A stretch of DNA of 15,130 nt from Spirogloea muscicola (lineage: Eukaryota > Streptophyta > Zygnematophyceae > Spirogloeales > Spirogloeaceae), in the NCBI GenBank assembly GCA_009602725.1, contig WELB01000045.1:148860-163989 (forward strand), in the 5' to 3' direction. Positions within the stretch are counted from its first letter, which is position 1, and each line of letters opens with the position of its first letter. The notes below the pieces were generated by a model that did not search any database, was not told where the DNA came from, and worked only from the letters and a program-made list of their open reading frames with translations. Positions 7,301 to 15,130 of this stretch are shown one piece after another. A program made the position numbers and the translations under genes.

Positions 7301-10297
7301 CTACAGATAATGCATATGTCCTCAAATTCGGCACCATGCTACAAACCTCGCCATTGGTGGCACCTGCAGGAGATTCCGAGAAGCTACTGTGTGTGCTTGG
7401 CCAGCTCAAGGTGTCCGCTTAGGAAGCAAGAGGAGGATTGAGGCTCACCAGCGTGTCGAGGTCCGTCCGCACAAGCACGTATTCAAGAAAGGCCACATTC
7501 CCATGGAGCACAGAGTAAAGGAGAAGCGTTGACCGATCATCCAGCAAACACCTGCATTTGCCTTGCCCAATGCTGGCCATTCTCAGAGCTTGCCATTGAT
7601 ACTGTCAGCATTTTTGAATGGCAGCCCAAAACGGCATACTCGACTACAGATTTCATGGCAGAGAGGTCACTCACGCGCCCAGCTTGTCAAAAAGAGCTGC
7701 ATAGGACACTCTAGTGGCCCCAAGCTCCTGGGTGTCAGCCACAGATCCTCCCATGCTGACTGCCAAGAAGGGTGTAAATGCATCAGGACAGACGTTGCTG
7801 AGCTGACTCAGCAACACCACTGTAGGCAGTATCACTAACTGACACTGCTGTTCTCGGACTTGCGACATGGAAACACAGTAGGTGCAAGAGTGTAGCTGGT
7901 TATGGCTATCCCTTATGGCTATCCCTTCAAGTCACCTGTAAGAGACATCACTGCAAGCTGCTGCACGCGACAACATGTGGCAAGACAAAACTCAACACTC
8001 ACACTCTTTGTCTCGGGCAGCTTGCAGCTCCTGCTTGAAGGGATTCGGATAGTACTGGGGGCGTCCAGTCCCAACCTCGTCCAGGTTTGTCCCATTCTGT
8101 TCACCATTTTCATTACCTTGAGGCTTCAATGGCATGGGCTTCCCATGGTGAACAAGGACGAGCAGGAGCAGAAGGCAGTTCTCGGCCAAGGGACTCTTGG
8201 CTGCAGCTTGATTGGGGCTCATGAGGTACGTGTATGTGTAGTATGGGAGGAGGAAGACCGTGGCTGCAGCACCATGCAATGATTGATACACTTCAGAGCA
8301 TGATGCAGTGGCTGTAATAGGTGCACTTTCTCAAGCAATCCGTGCAGTAATGTCTTTCTGTCAGGCATTGCAACCAGTCTCATGCAACTCAGGAGTCAAA
8401 GCCTTGGAGTACCAGCAGCAGAGCCCACTGTCCTGAGATAGCCCTGCTGTTCTGCTGGTTGGGATGGAAAGACCCAAGTAATGGGCAAAGGAAGCCTGGC
8501 CATGTATGCCAAGAGCAGCTTGCGCACGAGAGGGCCAGCTAGAGCATCCTGCACAAGGAATCTCCAGCAATGAGGTATAGCAGAGGCCACCTCATGACTG
8601 GTCAGCATCTTAGTGCCTGCGAGAAAGGGTGTTCAGTGACCACCTTCCTCACTAGCTAGCAGTGACGCTTGAGACAATCAAGCCAGATGCCACAGCTGAC
8701 ACGATAGACAAACAGCCAAACATTCAAACAGAGACTTGTGCCCTTTGTTCCCGAAGGACTCTTGCTTGCATGCAGTCTTGCACTCCTTAATGCATGAAGT
8801 GAATGGAGAAAACTTCTGCAACCCTGATTGCAATGTGTGTCAGCTACTTTGCAGTTGGACATGGCAGATCTCTGCACCAACCTGAGCCATAGCTGCATCC
8901 AGAAATGCATCCCAGTTGCCTGGGGCTTCCCCTGGAGGCAGGTGAAGCTGAGACGATAGTAGCACCAGGAGTAGGTTGACGGACTCCAAGTGCAGCACAT
9001 AGGTATTTGCACTGCGTCCCTCACACAAGTAGTCAACGCGGTACATTGTTAGACTGACGACAGAATCAGATCTTGCTATCTGGTCAAGCTTCGTGTTAGC
9101 ATAAGTAAGTTGCTTCCAGGCTATCCTAAACAGGTTGCTCCAGGCTCTCACTTCACATCCTGGCTCCCGATGTACGCCATCAGCGACTGCATGACGAGCA
9201 CGGCCACATCCTGTTGTCCTGCAGCAGGCAGACACACCGCCATTGGCTTACTCGAATGTGCCTCAATTGCTGGTCTCAAGCCCACTTAGAGCCAAGGCAA
9301 CTGCCACCGATGCTCCTGCCACTTTGCCAGCATTGCCTGCTGGAGCCACCTTGCAGAGCGTTACATGCGCTGCCTCTGACAGCCTAGGACAGCTTATACC
9401 AGAGCAGCTGAAGGTACTCTGGGCTCCCATATGTTGAAGCTTACTCATGACAGTCACACCTGTTGGACCACTACAGAACAAGATGTGCACCTGGATGGAG
9501 CCCAAGCGCCTCCGCTTCCGAGCTCGTCAGGTCTAAAGCCAGCCGCTCGGCCAAGGTGGCGGCACCACTGGCCTCCAGCACGTGCTTGGTGAATGTCCGC
9601 GCAAATATGAGCGTGTTGACGGCCTTGAGGACCTTCTGGTTGCTGGAAGGCTCCCCCTGCAGGCTGTGGACCACCCGCAGCAGGACCTTGGGAAAGTGCC
9701 GCGTCTCCTGATTGTGTGCAGCTGCCACAGAGAGACGTGGTGAGAGTGGGCCACTCTCTGCTGCCCTACAGTACGACCGTCTCCGGCCGATTGACAGTGA
9801 CTTGAGCATTCTCCTGACCTTAGCACAGTATGAGCTACGATCAGGCTTGGGGTTGGGCCAGCTGGACTGGGAAAGTGAACCTCAGCATTGTGGATAGAGC
9901 CTCCCGGCTTCGATGCCGTCCTTGGCAGTTGCCGTGCATGCAGCAGCAGAATGAGCTATTCTAGCACGCACATTGTAAAGAAGCAAGTGCTGCGGCTTCG
10001 TGAAGCTGAAGCGCTGGTTATTGAGAGAGACGGCGCCTCTTCAGCAAGTGTGGCAACAAGCGACGCGTAGCGACTGCAGCAGGCGAGGTGGCAGCCACGG
10101 GGCGACGCACCCAAGGAGAGTGCGGCTTCCTTGGTGCGCTCGTCCAGGTCGACGGCGCGCAGCCGCGAGAGCGGGTAGGGGAAGGCGAGGAGCTCGCTCC
10201 AGAAGGGGTCGTCCAGGGGCACCGGCGAGGGCCCGACGAAGGTGTCCATGCGGCGCTGGAGGCCATCGTAGAAGGACGAGGACTCCGCCGCTCCCAT
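4301..10297 (-). CDS. DYM: Dymeclin, 18 exons, ~758 aa
   Basis: Dymeclin is a conserved Golgi-associated protein needed for Golgi organisation and vesicle traffic. Exons (minus strand): 10297-10111, 9721-9491, 9218-9152, 9011-8882, 8548-8413, 8263-8003, 7759-7675, 7551-7449, 7261-7136, 7011-6898, 6729-6611, 6428-6262, 5839-5721, 5471-5382, 5284-5165, 4896-4805, 4607-4550, 4372-4301 (TGA 4303-4301). All introns are GT-AG and the frame is kept throughout. Segments matching plant dymeclins include [116 protein letters not shown] and [20 protein letters not shown] fits N-myristoylation. The length is near the plant norm (~730). Exon 12 is a low-conservation acidic linker, and its join to exon 13 is the one uncertain splice. 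The last exon gives an acidic tail ending PREEV. Confidence 0.95.
4383..4418 (+). repeat. 18-bp tandem duplication in dymeclin intron 17
   Basis: CATTGAATTTCAGAGGAG followed directly by CATTGAACTTCAGAGGAG, one mismatch. It lies 10-45 bases before the final dymeclin exon on the coding strand. The first AG upstream of the exon remains the CAG at 4375-4373. Confidence 0.85.
7900..7925 (+). repeat. 13-bp perfect tandem duplication in dymeclin intron 6
   Basis: TTATGGCTATCCC twice in a row, wholly intronic. Probably a recent replication slip. Confidence 0.85.
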
Positions 10298-10726
10298 CGG
10301 TGGCCACGCCGGCGCGGCTGCCGTGGCCTCAGCTCCGAGCGCGCGGATCTCGGTCCACGACGACGCGCGCGCCGCCGCCGCCGAAGGCGGCTCCCAACGC
10401 CGAGCGGCTCACAAGGTGCTGCGCTCGTGGCGGAGGCCGTGCCGGCAGCGCTTCCAGAGCTCGACGCGTCGCCGGCTGCCGCCGCCGCCGCCGCCGACTC
10501 ATGGCTCGAAGCCGCTGCTGCTGCACGCCACTTGGCCCCGACAAACGGGATCAAACGGCGCCGCTTCCGGGGTGATTGGGCTGCCGTTTGCACAGGCCCA
10601 TACAGAGCGTCCGATCCGTTAGTGGAACGGCACGAATGCGTCCTGTTTATCGTGGAACTATTTACCCCCCCGCACAATCTTAGCGGCGGGGCAGCGACAG
10701 CTGCCGGTTGCCCAAGCTCTGTCTGT

Positions 10727-10772
10727 CCTTAGCGGGGGAGAACCCACCTCCTCCGGCCCCCGCCCGCTAAGG
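10727..10772. repeat. Inverted repeat CCTTAGCGGG / CCCGCTAAGG
   Basis: Perfect 10-bp arms at 10727-10736 and 10763-10772 with a 26-bp spacer. A further CTTAGCGG lies at about 10679-10686. Confidence 0.85.
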
Positions 10773-10800
10773 GGTCGGGGGGCGCTTGGCGGGGAGGATG

Positions 10801-10863
10801 AGGGAGGTTAGCGGGGTGCCGAGACGGCGATAATCGGGGTGGGCCCTCGCCGCTAACCTCCCT
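10801..10863. repeat. Inverted repeat AGGGAGGTTAGCGG / CCGCTAACCTCCCT
   Basis: Perfect 14-bp arms at 10801-10814 and 10850-10863 with a 35-bp spacer. It shares the TTAGCGG core with the repeat just upstream but carries GTTAGCGG instead of CTTAGCGG. Confidence 0.88.
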
Positions 10864-10880
10864 CCTCCCGCCTGGCCAAC

Positions 10881-10893
10881 TAATATAATAATA
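10881..10893 (+). promoter_or_regulatory. TATA-like AT island, kinase promoter candidate
   Basis: TAATATAATAATA is the only AT-rich stretch in a GC-rich kilobase. It is framed by CCTGGCCA-type sequence on both sides and lies about 270 bases upstream of the kinase ATG. Position and composition fit a TATA-like core element, but no transcription start is visible. Confidence 0.4.
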
Positions 10894-10956
10894 CCTGGCC
10901 AGCAAGGCTCCAGGTGAAAAGGGAGCCTGATTACGCCGCCACCGCTGTCGCCGACT

Positions 10957-10983
10957 CCGCCGCCGCCGCCGCCGCCGCCGCCG
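10957..10983 (+). repeat. (CCG)9 microsatellite in kinase leader
   Basis: Nine uninterrupted CCG triplets, ending seven bases before the upstream ATG at 10990. A length-variable, structure-prone site in the presumed 5' leader. Confidence 0.85.
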
Positions 10984-10989
10984 GAGGGC

Positions 10990-11118
10990 ATGGCGCTCAT
11001 GGATGGGCCGCCTTCCGACGACGGCGGCGGCCTTGCGGCACCGGCAGCCGCCGTCGGCGAGGAGCGCTCACGGCAGGGCGGCGGGGCAGGCGCCCGGCGC
11101 CCGCTGCGCGGCGCCTGA
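10990..11118 (+). promoter_or_regulatory. 42-codon upstream ORF of the kinase
   Basis: ATG at 10990, in-frame TGA at 11116-11118, 43 bases before the kinase start and in another frame. The product begins MALMDGPPSDD and becomes Gly/Ala/Arg-rich. A second ATG at 11003 is in frame with the kinase and would add 53 low-complexity residues. Confidence 0.45.
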
Positions 11119-11161
11119 GGTCCCGTCTGGCCGGCCAGGCCTGGCCAGTGAGGGCGCGGCC

Positions 11162-13220
11162 ATGTCAGTGAAGGTGGTCGCAGGGAGCCCGATCAATGGC
11201 GCCGCCGCCGCCGCCGCTGCCGGCGACGGCGACGGCGGCAGCCGCCGCGATGACGGCAAGGCTGCCGGCACGGCAGCCGGCGGCCTCGTCGCCAAGGCCG
11301 GCAGCAAGGGCCACGGCAGCTTCGTGCGCGCCGACCAGCTGGACTTCGCGAAGCTGGACGCCTCCCTGGAGCGCGCCCTCAGCCGATCCGTGGTTCGCGG
11401 CGGCGGCGGCGGCGGCGGCAATGACCAAGGGGAGCTGGAGCGCGTGCGCAGCTCGCTGGCCGGCTGGGAGATCGACCCCACGCAGATCAATCTCAGTAGC
11501 GTCGTGGCACACGGCACGTACGGCACCGTCTACCGCGGGACCTTCGCCGGCCAGGACGTCGCAGGTGGGCTTGCATCGCCTTTGCTCGTCGTCTGACTCG
11601 TAAGAGTATGTCGAATGGCCAGCTTAGCTTGGCAGTCCGTGGCAGGGACTGACACAACCTTGGCACTCGCCTGGTGCGACCGGCAGTGAAGCTGCTGGAG
11701 TGGGGCGAGGAGAACACCATGTCCCGCGCGCAGCTGCACTCGCTGCGCGCTGCATTCGAGCAGGAGGTGGCCATCTGGCACACGCTCAGCAACCCCAACG
11801 TCACCCAGGTCTCAGTCCTGCTCAGTGCACCGCCCCCGTCTTAGCACTTAATGGAGCACTGCTATTAGTAAAGACTTGCGCTACATTTCTTCATGGGACG
11901 TTCATCTAGTGGGCAACAGCCAACAGGCAGGCCATTCCTCGCTTTTGTTTCAATTTTGGGCGGGGATGCTGACGCTAATAATAATGATCTGGCTTCATGG
12001 GCTGCAGTTCATTGGGGCTGCGTTAGGGAGCAAGGACGGCTTCTTGATCCCGTCGTCGACTGACGGCGACAACTGCTTGGTGTCCATGAGCGCCAATGTC
12101 TGCTGTGTCGTGGTGGAGTTCCTGCCTGGCGGCACGCTCAAGGACTACCTAATCAAATACCAGCGCAAGAAAATTGCATTCCGCAAAGTCCTGCAGCTAG
12201 CCTTGGACGTGGCAAGGGGGTGATGACCTCAATTCCTATCTGCATAGCTTGTTGGCATGGATGTATGGAGCTCAAGTTGCGCGTAATGCCACCAGCGACT
12301 TGGTAGCCCTCTTGTGGCAGGCCTTACAGGCGGGCAGGTGCCTTGATTATGCAATCTGGACCCTCATCACTGGGTTTGTTGCGGTGTACTCAGGCTGGCG
12401 TATCTCCACTCTAAGAAGATCGTGCACCGCGATGTGAAGTCAGAGAACATGCTGCTTGACAAGAAAGGCACCGTCGAGATTGCCGACTTTGGAGTTGCAC
12501 GTGTTGAGGCCAAGAACCCCAGGGACATGACTGGCGAGACCGGCACTGTCGGTTACATGGCGCCGGAGGTCCGCCCACATGCTCTGGAGTTACCCTCTTG
12601 GCTTTGACAAGTCAGAGCTGCAATACATTGATGCAGTGGCATGTGAAGTCTCACTCAGCTGCATCTGGCAGATCCTGGATGGGAAGCCGTACAACCGGCA
12701 GGCAGACGTCTACAGTTATGGCATCTGCCTCTGGGAGGTTTACTGCTGCAAGATGCCATTCCCTGAGCTCAGCCTGAAGGAAATGGCTGCTGTCGTCAAC
12801 CAGGTGAGCATGGCAAAAGCCGGGGGTCTCTGCAAGTGCTCAGAGTACTGGATCTCGCCAGCGGCGTAGCCCTTCCAAGAAGCGGGTTGTGCCTGTCTAC
12901 AAGGCGCTATGCATCGAGAAAGTGCGCTGAAAGCAACAGGAAGTCGGACACTTCAGTCCCATTCAATCAGGACGGCCAACAAAGCTTGCTTGTGCCTCTG
13001 AACGGTGGTGCAGGGAATGCGGCCCAACATCCCTTCGTGCTGCCCGAAGCAGCTCGCGCAGATCATGTCTCGGTGCTGGGATGCCAGCCCCACCAAGCGG
13101 CCAGAGATGGACGAGGTCGTTCGCCTGCTCGAGGCTATCGACCCCGCCAAGGGCCGCAAGATGTGCACCGACGAATTTGAGCGGGCCGTTTCGCAGCCCA
13201 AAGGCTGCTTCTGCTTCTAG
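11162..13220 (+). CDS. MRK1: Raf-like protein kinase of the plant MRK1 type, 416 aa
   Basis: A cytosolic Ser/Thr (Raf-like MAPKKK, plant C group) kinase. Exons: 11162-11564, 11687-11808, 12008-12219, 12394-12568, 12672-12803, 13014-13220 (TAG 13218-13220). Every intron is GT-AG and the frame holds. An Ala/Gly-rich head precedes the family motif [11 protein letters not shown] (52-62) and WEID (102-105). The kinase domain shows the G-loop AHGTYGTV (116-123; first Gly is Ala, as I recall for this group), VAVK with catalytic K136, HRDVKSEN with D259, DFG at 277-279, [14 protein letters not shown] ending at 304, [33 protein letters not shown], and the C-terminal KGCFCF. All catalytic residues are present. 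Length and C-terminus match plant MRK1-like proteins. The ATG at 11162 was preferred over 11003 because the extra residues are low-complexity. It is divergent from dymeclin and convergent with GLB3. Confidence 0.96.
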
Positions 13221-13770
13221 AGCAACGAGCTGCTCCTGGTTGTGGCAGCCTCCTCAAGAAGTTGCACATCTTTGCTGACGTACCATGCTCATATGCGTGG
13301 CGGGATAGCATGGAGCTGTGTGTCATGTACACAGAGGAACCCGAGGGGTCTGCATGGCTCTGTGGAGCTCCCTATGTACCAACAAGTTTCAGTGGCGTAT
13401 GACAAGGCCGAGAGCATATAGGAGGCCTTTTCATTCTACCCTTCTGCGTGGCAACTCTGCTGGATTACTGGCCTGCCCCGTTGGATGGACTTGCTCCTTA
13501 CCTCCCTCATACAGGGCTGGGGACGGCAGCATCTCGATTACCAAGTACCAGTATGCAATCACAGCTCTGCAATAGCCGCTGGAGCTCTGACCTTCAGGGC
13601 ATGCTTGCAAAATTTCTGATGAGCAAGCGGTCCAGAAATATGACAGCTGGCTATTACAGTATGGAAGCGGCATACAAGTATATAAGAACATTATTGTCAC
13701 GTGTCAAAGAGAAGCACCAGGTGACTGTGATGCAGCATCGTTACAGCTCTGTGCGATCTTAATCCTGACG
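13221..13770. other. Convergent 3' region, kinase / GLB3
   Basis: 550 bases between the two stop codons, taken to be 3' untranslated and intergenic sequence. Frames of up to ~100 codons exist but show no family resemblance. On the minus strand a TGTAA lies about 25 bases after the GLB3 stop (complement of TTACA at 13741-13745) and could be a 3'-processing element. No repeats or RNA genes are seen. Confidence 0.5.
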
Positions 13771-14951
13771 TTAGGCATTTCCCGAGTGCTTCCCAGCATA
13801 ACCCACCATCCTCTCCCTGTTCACAAGCTCCTTGCCAGCAACGAGGAAGTAGGCTGTGTGCCTGCCATTGTATGACGCTTTGAGCTATGTCCGAGTTCTC
13901 TATATGATCAGGTATTGAGAGTCAAGGATATATGATTGCGGCCTCAGCAAATTGCATGATGCATGGCAGTAATATGGCACAACGAGAATTGATGTGAAAA
14001 AGGCTACAACGAGGAGTCAACTGCAGTGCAGTATATACGTCAGCGCTGGAAGCTTGCATGCATGGAGACCCTTGACCTGCGATGGGCATGACAGGAAGTT
14101 ATAGAAGAAAGTGACCTGAAGAAGAGCTGCATGCGCTGCCTGGAGTCAGCATCGATCTCGGGGACACTATCAAAGGCTGCGGTCATGTGCGAGAGCCACC
14201 GCTCAGCTGCCATAGCTGTGACCGTGTATGGCCCGTGCCTGCCAATGAGCGCCGGATGACCTGCCAGTAAAAGGCCAACTGTGAGTGCCACTGCAGCACA
14301 CTTCTTGAAGGTGGCCCGTGTCCAACTCTGCATCAGTGCCTCGGACAAAGGCTGTCTATCTACTTGGTCATACACGAGTTGTGTTCCGGCGACTGACATA
14401 CTTAAGATGCACGCCTGTGTCACACCCAATAAGGTGGAGTTTACGACAGCCGGGCCAGTAGGGAGACAGACCTGCGACCAACAGTGTGAAGAGGACCAGA
14501 GCTAGCAAGAGAGCTACTTCCATTGCGTTAACTTTTAGAGAAAGACTTCACCTTGGTAAGAAGGAAAAGAAAGCAGTGGGTCTGCTGAGAGGAAGGAGGG
14601 GCTTAAACCCTTCGGCCCTGGTCAAGCCTTAAACCCCGATCATGAAACCTAAATCCCGCTCCATGGATGCGTGGCTTCACCTTTGCGCTGGCTGTACAGG
14701 GGCGGCCCGCTCATGCGCTGCACGAAGAACTCGTACTGGTTCCGGACGGCCTCCTCCTTGGTGGAGCTCGCGAAGATGGCCCGGAACCAGGCCTCCTCGT
14801 CCGCAAACACGCGGTCGTAGAAGGCGGTGGAGAGCGCGACAAAGGGCGCGGCGCCGCCGAGGCGCTCGTACAGGTTGACGGCGTCGATGGCGAAGGCCTC
14901 GCCCGGCGCCACGCCGCTGCGATCCGACGCCTGCGCCTGCAGCGCCTTCAT
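13771..14951 (-). CDS. GLB3: Two-on-two (truncated, group II) haemoglobin, 168 aa
   Basis: A haem protein of the plant class 3 type; reported roles in plants concern O2/NO binding, and the cellular role here is inferred. Exons (minus strand): 14951-14681, 14260-14116, 13861-13771 (TAA 13773-13771), with GT-AG introns of 420 and 254 bases and frame kept. Diagnostic segments are [17 protein letters not shown] with B10 Tyr45, [29 protein letters not shown], then across the first intron [14 protein letters not shown] with the likely proximal His99, ERWLSHM with the conserved Trp, and [12 protein letters not shown]. The N-terminal extension before the globin core and the C-terminal tail are both typical of the plant protein (~175 residues). 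The start matches that N-terminus directly. First-exon G+C is very high; exons 2-3 are near neutral. It is convergent with the kinase. Confidence 0.97.
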
Positions 14952-15130
14952 GGCTGGCGGCGCGGCCCTCCCCGGCCTTGCCTGCCGCAGCTATGTGGCT
15001 GCCGCCAGCGCCGTCACCGGCAGTCGCGCGTCTCGTCACAGGGACCCTTGGAGTGCGGCGCGTCGGCGGGGCGGCCGGATTCCCGAGCCCGGCCGCGGCC
15101 GAGGGGCCGCCGCCGCAGCATCGCGGCGGC
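14952..15130 (-). promoter_or_regulatory. GLB3 leader / promoter, GC-rich, with possible uORF
   Basis: About 180 very GC-rich bases upstream of GLB3, cut by the window edge. A 35-codon ORF on the minus strand (ATG at 15121-15119, TGA at 15016-15014) lies wholly upstream and encodes an Arg-rich string. It is either a uORF or chance. No other gene start is recognisable. Confidence 0.4.

Larger units (their letters stand above)
10298..11161. promoter_or_regulatory. Head-to-head promoter region, dymeclin / Raf-like kinase
   Basis: The two start codons are 864 bases apart on opposite strands, so both promoters and 5' leaders must fit here. The dymeclin side (10298-10600) is rich in GCC/CGC runs. 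The middle (10680-10870) carries several TTAGCGG/CCGCTAA motifs in both orientations. The kinase side has an AT island and a (CCG)n run. Long frames through this interval are low-complexity Arg/Ala/Pro strings and I do not accept them as genes. Confidence 0.65.

Noticed and set aside
7902-8282. 126-codon plus-strand frame
   Set aside because: Antisense to dymeclin exon 6, whose sense frame has clear family matches.
10000-10732. Long overlapping frames on both strands (up to ~219 codons)
   Set aside because: They are Arg/Ala/Pro/Ser strings made by GCC and CGC runs, contradict each other, and overlap dymeclin exon 1. No family resemblance.
13448-13762. 104-codon plus-strand frame after the kinase
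   Set aside because: No homology; lies in the 3' region and its GTG/ATG start context and composition are unremarkable.
4301-14951. A co-functional gene cluster (dymeclin, kinase, globin)
   Set aside because: Mixed orientations, unrelated pathways, each gene with its own introns and leader. Only the shared divergent promoter region suggests possible coordination.

Overview
The window is eukaryotic nuclear DNA from the green lineage, most likely a streptophyte (charophyte-grade alga or early land plant). The evidence is protein-coding genes split by many short GT-AG introns, a plant-type nuclear tRNA-His, and three gene products whose closest recognisable relatives are plant proteins: dymeclin, an MRK1-type Raf-like kinase and the two-on-two haemoglobin GLB3. 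First exons and leaders are very GC-rich, with (GCC)n runs, while introns and later exons are near-neutral in composition. I cannot name the species.

Layout. About 1-3330 is a repeat-rich accessory stretch. It holds two copies (about 95% identical by eye) of a decayed transposon-type ORF on the minus strand (1-478 and 1611-1912), copies of a composite repeat (called R1-R2-R3 here), a fold-back element at 2833-3042, and an intact tRNA-His(GUG) at 2469-2540 joined at its 3' end to a recurring ~50-bp unit. Position 3449 begins a small intronless gene (plus strand) for a 100-residue, probably two-helix membrane protein that I do not recognise. From 4301 to 10297, on the minus strand, lies a complete dymeclin gene that I resolve into 18 exons encoding about 758 residues. 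A GC-rich 864-bp head-to-head region with nested inverted repeats separates it from the Raf-like kinase (plus strand, 11162-13220, six exons, 416 residues). GLB3 follows convergently (minus strand, 13771-14951, three exons, 168 residues). The final ~180 bases are its GC-rich leader or promoter.

The genes show no operon-like or functional linkage: one serves Golgi trafficking, one signalling, one haem/oxygen chemistry. Dymeclin and the kinase could share a bidirectional promoter. The exon models come from reading frames, splice consensus and remembered family conservation. They keep frame at every junction, and one junction in dymeclin (exon 12/13) is uncertain. I found no convincing new multi-gene system. 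The least explained parts are the repeat block at 1-3330, the tRNA-His/repeat junction and the nested palindromes at 10727-10863.
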